From Pseudomonadota bacterium (lineage in GTDB: Bacteria > Pseudomonadota > Alphaproteobacteria > Rhodobacterales > Rhodobacteraceae), in contig JAIUPC010000005.1 of assembly GCA_020161655.1 (NCBI GenBank), positions 1 to 64,000 of the forward strand: DNA of 64,000 nucleotides, in the 5' to 3' direction. Under the pieces are notes generated by a model that searched no databases, had not been told where the DNA came from, and saw only the letters and a list, made by a program, of their open reading frames with translations. Positions 49,915 to 59,426 of the stretch are shown here, in pieces; the first letter of the stretch is position 1; each line of letters opens with the position of its first letter. A program made the translations under genes and the position numbers.

Positions 49915-51354
49915 ATGAGCGCCCCCAACACCGGCTCGGGAGCCGACCGGCTGGCCACCCGCTTTCCGACCGCCTACACGATTCTCTTCGCGCTGATCGT
50001 GCTGGTCGCGGGCCTGACCTGGATCATCCCGGCCGGCCGCTTCGACCGGGTGGAAAGCGAGGCGGTCGGCCGCGAGATCGCGGTCGCCGGCACCTACAAG
50101 ACGGTTGAAGCCAATCCGCAGGGGATCATCGACATCCTGATGGCGCCGGTCGCGGGCTTTTACGACCCTGACAGTTATGCCGCCAACGCCATCGACGTGG
50201 CGCTGTTCGTCCTGCTCTTGGGCGGCTTTCTCGGCGTGGTGAACGCGACCGGCGCCATCGACACCGGCATCCGCCGGGCGATGGCGCGGCTGAAGGGGCG
50301 GGAGATCTGGATGATCCCGATCCTGATGAGCCTCTTCGCGCTTGGCGGCACCACCTACGGCATGGCCGAGGAGACGCTGGCCTTCTACGGGCTTCTGGTG
50401 CCGGTGATGATCGCGGCGGGCTATGACGCGGTGACGGGCGCGGCGATCATCCTGCTGGGCGCCGGGATCGGCACGCTTGGTTCGACGATCAACCCCTTCG
50501 CCACGGTGATCGCCGCAAATGCCGCAGGCGTGGCCTTCACCGACGGGCTGGCGCTGCGGCTGGTGATCCTCCTCGGCGGGCTGGCGATCTCAATCGCCTA
50601 CGTCATGCACTACGCCGCCCGGGTGCGGCGCGATCCGTCGCGGTCGCGCGTGGCCGATCTTGCCGCCAACTACCGCGCCGCCTTTGCGGGCGCGGCCGCC
50701 AAGGGCAACGGCGCAACGCTGTCGGGCACCCAGTCGGTCGTCCTGATCGTCTTCGCGCTGACCTTCGCGGCGCTGATCTGGGGGGTGTCGTCGCAGGGGT
50801 GGTGGATGGCGCAGATGGGGGCGCTGTTCCTGGCCGCCGCCATCGCCGTCGGGCTGATCGGGCGGCTGGGTGAAAAGCGCCTGACCGGGGCCTTCATCGA
50901 CGGCGCGCGCGACCTTCTGGGTGTGGCGCTGGTCATCGGGCTGGCGCGCGGCATCGTCGTGGTGATGGAACAGGGGCTGATCGCCGACACCATCCTGAAC
51001 GCCGCCGCCACCGCGGTCTCGGGCCTGTCGGACCTCGCTTTCGTCAACCTCTTGTACTGGATCGAGGTGGGGATGAGCTTCTTCGTCCCGTCCTCCTCGG
51101 GGCTTGCGGTCCTGTCGATGCCGATCCTCGCGCCACTGTCGGATTTCGCCGGGGTCGACCGGTCGCTGGCCGTCACCGCCTACCAGTCGGCCAACGGGCT
51201 GGTGAACCTCATCAACCCGACCTTCGCGGTGGTGATCGGCGGGCTCGCCATCGCGCGGGTGCCCTATGAACGCTGGCTTGGCTTCGTCTGGCCGCTCCTG
51301 CTGATCCTGACCGTTTTCATCATGGCCGCGCTCAGCGTCGCCACCTATCTCTGA
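49915..51354 (+). CDS. YfcC/ArcD-like amino-acid (arginine/ornithine) exchanger
   Basis: This 479-residue permease of the YfcC/DcuC-type (ArsB/NhaD-like) superfamily has 11-12 TM, beginning '[29 protein letters not shown]'. It shows the re-entrant-loop motifs '[20 protein letters not shown]' and '[20 protein letters not shown]' plus '[20 protein letters not shown]'. YfcC-type transporters adjoin arc genes in many bacteria and act as arginine/ornithine antiporters (ArcD-like). The start at 49915 follows GAAAGGA. It is 13 bp ahead of arcA in the same operon. Confidence 0.85.
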   Translation: MSAPNTGSGADRLATRFPTAYTILFALIVLVAGLTWIIPAGRFDRVESEAVGREIAVAGTYKTVEANPQGIIDILMAPVAGFYDPDSYAANAIDVALFVLLLGGFLGVVNATGAIDTGIRRAMARLKGREIWMIPILMSLFALGGTTYGMAEETLAFYGLLVPVMIAAGYDAVTGAAIILLGAGIGTLGSTINPFATVIAANAAGVAFTDGLALRLVILLGGLAISIAYVMHYAARVRRDPSRSRVADLAANYRAAFAGAAAKGNGATLSGTQSVVLIVFALTFAALIWGVSSQGWWMAQMGALFLAAAIAVGLIGRLGEKRLTGAFIDGARDLLGVALVIGLARGIVVVMEQGLIADTILNAAATAVSGLSDLAFVNLLYWIEVGMSFFVPSSSGLAVLSMPILAPLSDFAGVDRSLAVTAYQSANGLVNLINPTFAVVIGGLAIARVPYERWLGFVWPLLLILTVFIMAALSVATYL

Positions 51355-51367
51355 CCGGAGAATTCCC

Positions 51368-52597
51368 ATGTCGGAACCAACCCTCGGCGTCCATTCCGAG
51401 TCCGGGCGCCTGCGTCAGGTGATCGTCTGCCGCCCCGGCCTTGCCCACCGCCGCCTGACGCCGGAAAACTGCGACGAACTCTTGTTCGACGACGTGTTCT
51501 GGGTCAAGCAGGCGATCAGGGACCATGCCGTCTTCACCGACCTGATGCGCGCCGAAGGCATCGAGGTGCTGGACGCGAACGACCTTCTTGCCGAAACGCT
51601 GGACATCCCGGCGGGCCGCGCCTTCGTCCTTGACCACCGGATCACGCTGACCACCGTGGGCGCGGGCATGGTGGAACCCCTGCGCCTGTGGATGGCGGGG
51701 CTGCCGGGGGCCGATCTGGCCCGCTGGCTGATCGGCGGGCTGACGGTGGCCGACCTGCCCTTCGCCCCCGAAGGCCTCTTCGGGGCCTGGCTCGGCACGG
51801 CGGGCTTCATCCTGCCACCGCTGCCGAACATGATCTTCACCCGCGACAACAGCGCTTTCGTGCATGGCGGCGTGTCGCTGAACCCGATGTTCCGGGCGGC
51901 GAGGAAGCCCGAAACGCTGCTGACGACCGCGATCTACCGCCACCATCCGAAATTCGCCGGCCGGGTAAAGGAACTCTTCGGCGACCCCACCCGCGAATTC
52001 GGTCCGGCGAGCCTTGAAGGCGGCGACATCATGCCGGTCGGCAAGGATACCGTGCTGGTCGGCATGGGCGAGCGGTCCTCGGCCCAGGGCATCGGGCTTT
52101 TCGCCCAGGCGCTCTTCGATCAGGGGGCGGCATCGCGCGTCGTCGCCTGCCGCCTGCCGCGCACCCGGTCGGCCATGCATCTCGACACCGTGTTCACCTT
52201 CTGCGGCGGCGATGTGGTGACGACCTTCAAGGAGGTGGCCGACGGCATCACCTGCTTCGACCTGCGCCCCGACGGGCCGGGCAAGCCGTTCCGTGTCACC
52301 GAGGACCGCCGCCCGATCTTCGAGGTCGTGGCCGGGATCATCGGTTTCAAGAAGCTCAGGATCGTGCCCACAGGCGGCAGCGACCCGGCCGAGCGTGCGC
52401 GCGAACAGTGGAACGACGGCAACAACGTGGTGGCGCTGCGCCCCGGCGTGATCGTCGGCTACGACCGCAACGATGACACCAACGCCATGCTGCGCGCCGA
52501 AGGCATCGACGTGCGCGAGATGCCGGGGGCCGAGCTTGGCCGGGGCCGGGGCGGCGGCCATTGCATGACCTGCCCGACGAGCCGCGACCCGGCCTGA
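51368..52597 (+). CDS. arcA: Arginine deiminase
   Basis: This 409-residue cytoplasmic enzyme hydrolyses arginine to citrulline and ammonia. It has the N-terminal '[21 protein letters not shown]', the '[11 protein letters not shown]' loop, '[22 protein letters not shown]' and the catalytic Cys C399 in [15 protein letters not shown]. Length is normal. It is the first step of the ADI pathway, followed at once by arcB and arcC. Confidence 0.96.
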   Translation: MSEPTLGVHSESGRLRQVIVCRPGLAHRRLTPENCDELLFDDVFWVKQAIRDHAVFTDLMRAEGIEVLDANDLLAETLDIPAGRAFVLDHRITLTTVGAGMVEPLRLWMAGLPGADLARWLIGGLTVADLPFAPEGLFGAWLGTAGFILPPLPNMIFTRDNSAFVHGGVSLNPMFRAARKPETLLTTAIYRHHPKFAGRVKELFGDPTREFGPASLEGGDIMPVGKDTVLVGMGERSSAQGIGLFAQALFDQGAASRVVACRLPRTRSAMHLDTVFTFCGGDVVTTFKEVADGITCFDLRPDGPGKPFRVTEDRRPIFEVVAGIIGFKKLRIVPTGGSDPAERAREQWNDGNNVVALRPGVIVGYDRNDDTNAMLRAEGIDVREMPGAELGRGRGGGHCMTCPTSRDPA

Positions 52598-52615
52598 CAC
52601 CGAAGGGACACCATC

Positions 52616-53617
52616 ATGAGCTTCAATCTGCGCAACCGCCATTTCCTGACGCTGCGGGACTATACCCCGGCGGAAATCGGCTTCCTGCTGAAACTCTCCG
52701 CCGACCTCAAGGCGGCGAAATATGCCGGGACTGAACAGCAATTGCTGAAGGGGCGCGAGATCGCGCTGATCTTCGAGAAGGATTCGACCCGCACCCGCGT
52801 CGGCTTCGAGGTCGCGGCCCATGACCAGGGCGCGCATGTCACCTATCTCGGCCCCTCCGGCAGCCATATCGGCCACAAGGAAAGCGTCAGGGACACCGCC
52901 CGCGTTCTCGGCCGGGTCTACGACGCCATCGAATACCGCGGCTTCGGCCAGGAGATCGTCGAAGAGCTGGCGCGCCACGCCGGCGTGCCGGTCTACAACG
53001 GCCTGACCGACCAGTTCCACCCCACGCAGGTGCTGGCCGATCTCCTGACCATGCAGGAACATGCCGAAAAGCCGCTGCGCAAGATCGCCTTCGCCTTCCT
53101 TGGCGATGCCGGCAACAACGTCGGCGAAAGCCTGTTGATCGGCGGGGCCAAGATGGGCATGGACGTGCGGCTGGGCGGGCCCAAGGCCTGCTGGCCGAAG
53201 AAGCCGGTGATCGACGAGGCCCTCGCCATCGCCAAAGAGACCGGCGCGCGGATCACTGTGACCGAGGACCCCGACGAGGCGGTCAAGGGGGCCGATTTCC
53301 TTTACACCGATGTCTGGCTGTCGATGGGCGAGGCCGAGGCGAAATGGGCCGAGCGCATCAAGCTTCTCATCCCCTGGCGGATCGACGCGGCGATGATGGC
53401 GCGCACCGGCAACCCCAGGGCGCGGTTCATGCATTGCCTGCCCGCCTTCCACAACACCGAGACGGCGGTCGGCCGCGAGATCGCCGAGAAGTTCGGCCTG
53501 ACCGAGATGGAGGTCAGCGACGCGGTGTTCGAAAGCCCGGCCTCTGTGGTCTTCGATCAGGCCGAGAACCGGCTGCACACGATCAAGGCGGTGCTGGTCG
53601 CCACGCTGGGGGGCTGA
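52616..53617 (+). CDS. arcB: Ornithine carbamoyltransferase (catabolic)
   Basis: This 333-residue enzyme converts citrulline plus phosphate to ornithine and carbamoyl phosphate in the ADI pathway. Motifs are carbamoyl-phosphate loop STRTRV, '[15 protein letters not shown]', 'DVWLSMGE' and HCLPAF. Length and the LNRSFLTL-like N terminus ([18 protein letters not shown]) match catabolic ArcB. It lies 18 bp after arcA with a good ribosome site (GAAGGGAC). Confidence 0.96.
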   Translation: MSFNLRNRHFLTLRDYTPAEIGFLLKLSADLKAAKYAGTEQQLLKGREIALIFEKDSTRTRVGFEVAAHDQGAHVTYLGPSGSHIGHKESVRDTARVLGRVYDAIEYRGFGQEIVEELARHAGVPVYNGLTDQFHPTQVLADLLTMQEHAEKPLRKIAFAFLGDAGNNVGESLLIGGAKMGMDVRLGGPKACWPKKPVIDEALAIAKETGARITVTEDPDEAVKGADFLYTDVWLSMGEAEAKWAERIKLLIPWRIDAAMMARTGNPRARFMHCLPAFHNTETAVGREIAEKFGLTEMEVSDAVFESPASVVFDQAENRLHTIKAVLVATLGG

Positions 53618-53621
53618 GCCG

Positions 53622-54530
53622 ATGCTGGTGGTCGCGGCGCTTGGCGGCAACGCGCTTCTGCGGCGGGGCGAGCCGATGACGGCGGAAGCGCAGCGCGCCA
53701 ATGCGGGCCGCGCGGCGGGGGCATTGGCCGGGCTGGTGCGGGCGGGGCACGATCTGGTCGTCACGCACGGCAACGGCCCGCAGGTCGGTCTCCTGGCCTT
53801 GCAGGGCGCGGCCTTCCGGCCCGATGCGCCCGATCCGCTGGACCTGCTGGGTGCCGAAACCGAAGGCATGATCGGCTACCTGATCGAGCAGGAATTGGAG
53901 AACGCGCTGGCGCACTCCCGCCCGGTCGCGGCGCTGCTGACGCAGGTGCTGGTCGATCCCGCCGATCCCGCCTTTGCCCGCCCGACGAAGCCCGTCGGCC
54001 CGGTCTATGCCGAGGCCGAGGCAAAGCGTCTGGCCGTCACGCGCGGCTGGACCGTGGCCCCGGATGGTGCCTCGTGGCGGCGGGTCGTACCCTCGCCGAA
54101 GCCGGTCGAAATCCCCGACCTGCAGGTGATCCGCCTGCTTCTGGCGCAGGGCGTGGTGGTGATCTGCGCCGGGGGCGGCGGCATTCCGGTGGTGCGGCGG
54201 GCCGACGGCAGCCTTTCAGGCGTCGAGGCGGTGATCGACAAGGACCATGCCAGCGCACTTCTGGCCCGAAACCTCGGGGCCGATGCGCTTTTGATGCTGA
54301 CCGATGTGGACGGCGTGCAGGACGGCTTCGGCACCCCGGCCGCCCGCCGCATCCCGCGCCTTGCTGTCGCCGAGGCGCAGCGGATGGCGCTGCCCGCCGG
54401 CTCGATGGGGCCGAAGGTCGCCGCCGGGCTGGCCTTTGTCGCGGCCGGCGGCAGGCTGGCGGGCATCGGCCGGATGGAGGACGCCGCCGCGATCCTGGAC
54501 GGGACGGCCGGAACCGTAATCTCGGGGTAG
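53622..54530 (+). CDS. arcC: Carbamate kinase
   Basis: This 302-residue amino-acid-kinase-fold enzyme makes ATP from carbamoyl phosphate and ADP, the energy-yielding step. Features are 'VVAALGGNALLRRGEPMTAE', THGNGPQVGLLALQ, 'VVICAGGGGIPVVRRADG', DKDHASALLARNL and 'SMGPKVAAGLAFV'. It starts 4 bp after arcB. Confidence 0.95.
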   Translation: MLVVAALGGNALLRRGEPMTAEAQRANAGRAAGALAGLVRAGHDLVVTHGNGPQVGLLALQGAAFRPDAPDPLDLLGAETEGMIGYLIEQELENALAHSRPVAALLTQVLVDPADPAFARPTKPVGPVYAEAEAKRLAVTRGWTVAPDGASWRRVVPSPKPVEIPDLQVIRLLLAQGVVVICAGGGGIPVVRRADGSLSGVEAVIDKDHASALLARNLGADALLMLTDVDGVQDGFGTPAARRIPRLAVAEAQRMALPAGSMGPKVAAGLAFVAAGGRLAGIGRMEDAAAILDGTAGTVISG

Positions 54531-54544
54531 GAAAGGACAAGGCC

Positions 54545-55255
54545 ATGTGTCTTTCGGCAACGGTCAGCTTCACCGCCAGCGCGCTCTTGACGGCGGGGGG
54601 AGCGGCCATCATCCTCAAGGCGGTGCAGAGCAACTGGCGCTACCTGCCGATCGGGCTGATGCCGCTCTTCGCCGGCATCCAGCAATTCACCGAGGGCTTC
54701 GTCTGGGTCGGCGTCAACGGCGGCGACCATGCCACCATGGTCTGGGGCGCGATGGGCTTCATCTTCTTCACCTGGTTCATGTGGCCGTTCTGGATTCCCT
54801 TCGCCGTCTGGGTGCTGGAGCCGCCGCACAGCCGCCGCCGCCCCTGGTTCCTCGCGATGACCGGCGTGGGGCTGCTCCTGGGCCTGCTCCTTTACATCCC
54901 GCACGGCTTCGGCACCGACTGGCTGGTGGTCACGGTCAACCGCGACTCGCTGGCCTACGAGAATTCGATGCTGCTGGACCAGTTCCTGCCGCGCTGGATC
55001 AGCTACACGCTCTATGTCTTCCTGATCATCGCGCCGCCCGCGCTGTCGCGCTACCGCCACATGCGACATTTCGCGGTGACGGTGGCGGCGGTGGTGATCC
55101 TTGACGTGACGCTGCTGCGCTATGCCTACATCTCGTTCTTCTGCCTCCTGGCCGGTCTGGCGACGATCTATCTCGCCTGGATCATCCTGACCAACAAATG
55201 CGCCGAGGAATGCCCGGAACTCTTCGGTCATCAGTCCGCGCCGGGCCGGATCTGA
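54545..55255 (+). CDS. DUF6629-like multi-pass membrane protein
   Basis: This 236-residue protein has about seven TM. It opens MCLSATVSFTASALLTAGG and contains 'PLFAGIQQFTEGFVWVGVNG' and 'ILTNKCAEECPELFG' at the end. This conserved layout (MCxSAxxSF, QxxEGxVW) matches DUF6629-type proteins of unknown function. It follows arcC by 14 bp with its own ribosome site and may form part of the low-oxygen operon. Two pairs of Cys near the ends could bind metal. Confidence 0.7.
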   Translation: MCLSATVSFTASALLTAGGAAIILKAVQSNWRYLPIGLMPLFAGIQQFTEGFVWVGVNGGDHATMVWGAMGFIFFTWFMWPFWIPFAVWVLEPPHSRRRPWFLAMTGVGLLLGLLLYIPHGFGTDWLVVTVNRDSLAYENSMLLDQFLPRWISYTLYVFLIIAPPALSRYRHMRHFAVTVAAVVILDVTLLRYAYISFFCLLAGLATIYLAWIILTNKCAEECPELFGHQSAPGRI

Positions 55256-55338
55256 CTGGTGCCGGAAGGGACGGATGTAATCGCAGGCTGCCGTGCGCGT
55301 CATTGACACATGAAACGCATCCGACCGGAGGACCCGAA

Positions 55339-55611
55339 ATGACCCGTTCCGACTTCAGGCCGCTGTCCATCGTGCCGATGGGCGTCACCCTGTCCGGCTT
55401 TCTTGCGGCGACCTACGTCCTTTGCCTGCTCGCAGCCCTCGTCCTGCCGCCGCAGGGGATGCGCATCGTCTTCGAGGCGGTCATACCGGGCTTTGTCTGG
55501 CTGACCGCCACCAGCGCGGTCCTGGGGCTGCTTTGGGTGGTCTTCATCGGCTGGTACATCGCCGTCCTCTTCGTGCCGATCCGCAACTACGCCTTCCGGC
55601 GGTTCGCCTGA
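55339..55611 (+). CDS. Small two-TM membrane protein (DUF5676-like)
   Basis: This 90-residue protein has two TM (GVTLSGFLAATYVLCLLAALV and FVWLTATSAVLGLLWVVFIGWYIAVLFVP), a polar loop with PPQGM and a basic tail (RNYAFRRF). The layout fits DUF5676-type proteins found beside metal and low-oxygen genes. The start at 55339 follows GGAGGACC. Function unknown. Confidence 0.65.
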   Translation: MTRSDFRPLSIVPMGVTLSGFLAATYVLCLLAALVLPPQGMRIVFEAVIPGFVWLTATSAVLGLLWVVFIGWYIAVLFVPIRNYAFRRFA

Positions 55612-55634
55612 CGAAAGAGGCCGGAGCAACCAGC

Positions 55635-56534
55635 ATGACGCCGCATCCCCTGATCCTCCCGCTGCCCGGCAACGAGAGCTTTGCACGCGACCTCGGCGCC
55701 TTCGGCGGAGAGGTCGGCGCGGTCGAGACCCGGCGCTTTCCGGACGGCGAGACCTACCTGCGGCTCATGTCGCCGGTGGCAGGGCGCACGGTCGATCTGG
55801 TCGCCACGCTCGCCGGGCCGGACCCCGACTTCCTGCGCCTCGCCTTCGCTGCGGATGCAGCCCGCGCCCAAGGCGCCGCGAGGGTGCGGCTGATCGCGCC
55901 CTATCTGGCCTACATGCGCCAGGACAAGGCGTTCCACCCCGGCGAGGCGGTGACCTCGGACACTTTCGCCCGGCTGGTGTCGTCGCTGTTCGACGGGCTG
56001 GTGACGGTCGATCCGCACCTGCACCGCCGGGCGGGGCTGTCCGATCTTTACAGCATCCCGGCGGCGGCCGTGCAGGCTGCCCCGGCACTTGCCGACTGGA
56101 TCGCGGCGGAGGTCGAACGCCCGCTCTTGATCGGGCCGGATTCCGAAAGCGCGCAATGGGTCGCGGCCATCGCCGAGCGGATCGGCGCGCCCTGGGCGGT
56201 GATGGAAAAGACCCGGCGCGGCGATTACGACGTGTCGGTCGAACTGCCCGACCTTGCCGGCCACGCGGGCCGCACCCCGGTGCTGGTCGATGACATCGCC
56301 TCCTCGGGGCGCACGCTCATTGCGGCGGCGGGGCTTCTGGCGGTGCGCGGGCTGGCCAGGCCGGTCTGCGCCGTGGTCCACGCGCTCTTTGCCGGCGACG
56401 CCTATCCGCGGCTTCAGGCGGTCGCGGCGCGGGTGGTGTCCTGCGACAGCGTGCCCCATCCGTCAAACGCGATCCGGCTTGCGCCCCTGGTCGCGGCGGC
56501 ACTGGCGGCGCTGCCCGACCGCCCCCGGAATTGA
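55635..56534 (+). CDS. Ribose-phosphate pyrophosphokinase (PRPP synthetase) homologue
   Basis: This 299-residue protein has the PRS two-domain phosphoribosyltransferase fold: 'RFPDGETYLRL', 'IAPYLAYMRQDKAFHPGEAV', DPHLHR and the PRPP loop LVDDIASSGRTLIAAA. It is shorter than housekeeping Prs and more like archaeal PRPP synthetases. It makes PRPP from ribose 5-phosphate and ATP, releasing AMP. The next genes encode a beta-CASP nuclease and AMP phosphorylase, so it probably works in an accessory nucleotide salvage route rather than bulk PRPP supply. Confidence 0.82.
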   Translation: MTPHPLILPLPGNESFARDLGAFGGEVGAVETRRFPDGETYLRLMSPVAGRTVDLVATLAGPDPDFLRLAFAADAARAQGAARVRLIAPYLAYMRQDKAFHPGEAVTSDTFARLVSSLFDGLVTVDPHLHRRAGLSDLYSIPAAAVQAAPALADWIAAEVERPLLIGPDSESAQWVAAIAERIGAPWAVMEKTRRGDYDVSVELPDLAGHAGRTPVLVDDIASSGRTLIAAAGLLAVRGLARPVCAVVHALFAGDAYPRLQAVAARVVSCDSVPHPSNAIRLAPLVAAALAALPDRPRN

Positions 56535-56547
56535 CAGGAGATTGCCC

Positions 56548-57906
56548 ATGCTGACGCTCACCACCCACGGCGCCGCCGGAACCGTCACCGGCTCGCGCCA
56601 TCTTCTGACCCGCGGCAACCAGCGCATCCTGGTCGATTGCGGCATGTTCCAGGGTCTGAAGAACCTGCGCGACCTGAACTGGGCGCCGTTTCCGGTCGAA
56701 CCCCGGTCGATCGGCGCGGTGGTCTTGACCCATGCCCATCTCGACCATACCGGCTATCTGCCGAAACTGGTGGCCGACGGTTTCCGCGGCCCGGTCTACG
56801 CCACGCCCGCGACCCGCGCGGTGGCCGAGCTGATCCTGCGCGACAGCGGCCACCTTCAGGAAAAGGACGCCGAATACGCCAACCGCAAGGGCTTCACCAG
56901 GCACCAGCCGGCGCGGCCCCTCTACGGGGTGAAGGAGGCCGAGCGCGCGTTGAAGGCCTTCGTCGAGGTCGATTTCCATGCGCCGACGACCATCTTCGGC
57001 GATGCGGAGCTGACCTTCCGGCACGCCGGCCACATCCTTGGCGCGGCGACCGCCGGCATCGACTGGGGCGGGCGAAAGGTCGTGTTCTCGGGCGATCTCG
57101 GCCGCTACGGCGACGAGGTGATGGTCGATCCCGAAGCGGTCGAGGAGGCCGACCATATCGTCATCGAATCCACCTATGGCAACCGCAGCCACGACCAGAC
57201 CGACCCGGCCGAGGCGCTGGCGGCGCTGATCTCGCGCACCGCCGCGCGCGGTGGCACGGTGGTGATCCCGGCCTTCGCGGTCGGACGGGCGCAGAGCCTG
57301 CTCTACTACATCTGGAAGCTGAAAGAGGGCGGGCGGTTCCGCGACCTGCCGGTCTATCTCGACAGCCCGATGGCGATCAACGCCAGCGAGCTTCTGTGTA
57401 CCTATCCCGACGACCACCGCCTGTCGCCCGGCACCTGCCGCGACGCCTGTGGCATCGCCACCTATGTGCGCGATGTCGAGGGGTCGAAGACGATCACCGC
57501 CAATGCCTTTCCCAAGATCGTCATCTCGGCCAGCGGCATGGCGACCGGGGGCCGCGTCCTGCACCATATCCGCGCCTTCGCGCCCGACCGGCGCAACCTG
57601 ATCCTGTTCTCGGGCTTCCAGGCGGCGGGCACGCGCGGCCGGTCGATGGTCGAGGGCGCCTCGGAGGTGAAGATGTTCGGCGAATGGGTGCCGGTGCGGG
57701 CCGAGGTCGCCAACCTGCCGATGCTTTCCGCTCATGCGGATGCGGGCGAGTTGCTGCGCTGGCTGGGCGGGTTCCGGTCGGCGCCGAAGCACGTCACCAT
57801 CGTCCACGGCGAGCCTGACGCTGCCGAGGCGCTGCGCGTGAAGATCGGCCGCGAGCTTGGCTGGCGCGCGGACGCGGCGCGACAGGGGCAGGAGTTCACG
57901 CTTTGA
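56548..57906 (+). CDS. MBL-fold beta-CASP RNA nuclease (RNA-specificity exonuclease type)
   Basis: This 452-residue metallo-beta-lactamase protein has motif 2 LTHAHLDHTGYLPKL, His in RHAGHILGAA, Asp in FSGDLGRYGD and the beta-CASP domain motifs 'ESTYGNRSHD', 'VVIPAFAVGRAQSLLYY' and LSAHAD. Such YsgI/RNase J-like proteins degrade RNA in a zinc-dependent way. It sits between the PRPP synthetase and AMP phosphorylase genes and overlaps the latter by 4 bp. Supplying NMPs from RNA to AMP phosphorylase is a reasonable inference. Confidence 0.85.
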   Translation: MLTLTTHGAAGTVTGSRHLLTRGNQRILVDCGMFQGLKNLRDLNWAPFPVEPRSIGAVVLTHAHLDHTGYLPKLVADGFRGPVYATPATRAVAELILRDSGHLQEKDAEYANRKGFTRHQPARPLYGVKEAERALKAFVEVDFHAPTTIFGDAELTFRHAGHILGAATAGIDWGGRKVVFSGDLGRYGDEVMVDPEAVEEADHIVIESTYGNRSHDQTDPAEALAALISRTAARGGTVVIPAFAVGRAQSLLYYIWKLKEGGRFRDLPVYLDSPMAINASELLCTYPDDHRLSPGTCRDACGIATYVRDVEGSKTITANAFPKIVISASGMATGGRVLHHIRAFAPDRRNLILFSGFQAAGTRGRSMVEGASEVKMFGEWVPVRAEVANLPMLSAHADAGELLRWLGGFRSAPKHVTIVHGEPDAAEALRVKIGRELGWRADAARQGQEFTL

Positions 57907-59426
57907 CTGCCGAGGGTGACGGCGGCCATCCCGTCCCGGCGCCGATGCGGCTGGTCCGGGTCGGGCTGCACAGCCAGGGCGAGCCTCTGGCGCTGATGCG
58001 CACCGATTGCCATGTCTGCCGCTCCGAGGGGTTGCACGCCCGCGCCAGGGTCGAGATCGCGGCTGGCGGGCGGCAGGTGACGGCGCGGCTTCTGCCGGTC
58101 GAGGCGGGGCTCTTGAACCTGCACGAGATCGGGCTGTCAGAGGACGCCTGGGCGCGTCTTGGCGCCGCTGCGGGGGCAGTGGCGACGGTCCGTCCCGCCC
58201 CGGTGGCGGGTTCGATGTCGCTGGTGCGGCGCAAGCTTTACGGCGGACGCCTGACCGAGGCGGACTTCGCGGCGATCCTGGGCGATGTGCAGGCGGGCCT
58301 CCTGAGCGATGTCCAGCTTGCGGCCTTCCTCTCGGCCGGCGCCGCCCTGCCGCTTGACGATGAGGAGACCACCGCCCTGACAAGCGCCATGGTCGCTGTC
58401 GGCGAGCGGCTGGACTGGGGCGTGCCGCGCGTGATGGACAAGCACTGCGTCGGCGGACTTCCGGGCAACCGGACGACGCCGATCGTGGTGGCCATCGCCG
58501 CCGCCTGCGGCCTCGTGATCCCCAAGACCTCGTCGCGCGCCATCACCTCGCCCGCCGGAACGGCCGACACGATGGAGACGCTGGCGCCGGTCGATCTCGA
58601 CCTCTCCGCGATCCGCCGCGTGGTCGAAGCCGAGGGCGGGTGCATCGTCTGGGGCGGCGCGGTCCGGCTCAGCCCGGCCGACGACGCCTTCGTGCGGATC
58701 GAGCGCGAGATCGACCTCGACGCCGAAGGCCAGCTCATCGCCTCGGTCCTGTCGAAGAAGATCGCGGCGGGATCGACCCATGTCGTCATCGACATCCCGG
58801 TCGGTCCGACCGCCAAGGTGCGCACCGCCGACGCGGCGGCCTCGCTGGCCGCACGGCTGTCGCTGGTCGGCACGCGGCTGGGCCTGAACGTCGCCTGCCT
58901 CCTGACCGACGGCACGCAGCCGGTCGGGCGCGGCATCGGCCCGGCCCCCGAGGCGCGCGACGTGCTCGCGGTCCTTCGCCGCGATCCCGGCGCCCCGCAG
59001 GACCTGGCCAGCCGCGCGCTTGTCCTGGCCGCCGCGCTCCTGGAAGCCGGCGGCGCTGCGCCGCCGGGGGGCGGTGCGGACCTCGCGCGGCGCGTGCTGG
59101 AGGACGGGCGCGCCTCGGCGAAGTTCGAGGCGATCTGCGAGGCGCAGGGCGGCCTGCGCCAGCCGCCCGAGGCTGCGCAGACGCACGAGGTGACGGCGCC
59201 CGAAGGCGGGCGGATCGCCACCATCGACAACCGCCGTCTTGCGCGGCTTGCCAAGCTGGCGGGCGCGCCCGGCAATCTCGCGGCGGGGCTCACCCTTGCG
59301 GTTCGCGCCGGCGACACCGTCATCAAGGGCCAGCCGCTGTTCCGTCTTCACGCCGCCAGCCAGGGGGAAATCGCCTATGCGCTCGAATACTGGTCGCGCG
59401 CACCCGCCATCACCGTCAGCAACTGA
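57903..59426 (+). CDS. AMP phosphorylase (archaeal-type thymidine phosphorylase family)
   Basis: This 507-residue protein has an N-terminal extension of about 95 residues typical of archaeal AMP phosphorylase. The phosphorylase core follows: 'MDKHCVGGLPGNRTTPIVV' and 'IPKTSSRAITSPAGTADTME'. Thymidine phosphorylase has DKHSTGG instead. It converts AMP and other NMPs plus phosphate to ribose 1,5-bisphosphate and free base. In archaea an isomerase and form III RuBisCO follow; neither is in this window. The EamA gene starts inside its 3' end. Confidence 0.87.
   Translation: MTAEGDGGHPVPAPMRLVRVGLHSQGEPLALMRTDCHVCRSEGLHARARVEIAAGGRQVTARLLPVEAGLLNLHEIGLSEDAWARLGAAAGAVATVRPAPVAGSMSLVRRKLYGGRLTEADFAAILGDVQAGLLSDVQLAAFLSAGAALPLDDEETTALTSAMVAVGERLDWGVPRVMDKHCVGGLPGNRTTPIVVAIAAACGLVIPKTSSRAITSPAGTADTMETLAPVDLDLSAIRRVVEAEGGCIVWGGAVRLSPADDAFVRIEREIDLDAEGQLIASVLSKKIAAGSTHVVIDIPVGPTAKVRTADAAASLAARLSLVGTRLGLNVACLLTDGTQPVGRGIGPAPEARDVLAVLRRDPGAPQDLASRALVLAAALLEAGGAAPPGGGADLARRVLEDGRASAKFEAICEAQGGLRQPPEAAQTHEVTAPEGGRIATIDNRRLARLAKLAGAPGNLAAGLTLAVRAGDTVIKGQPLFRLHAASQGEIAYALEYWSRAPAITVSN

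Noticed and set aside
51332-53869. 845-codon minus-strand frame opposite arcA and arcB
   Set aside because: Antisense to two unmistakable enzymes; no family motif and biased composition.
56317-58383. 688-codon minus-strand frame opposite the PRPP synthetase, MBL and AMP phosphorylase genes
   Set aside because: Antisense shadow of three recognised genes.
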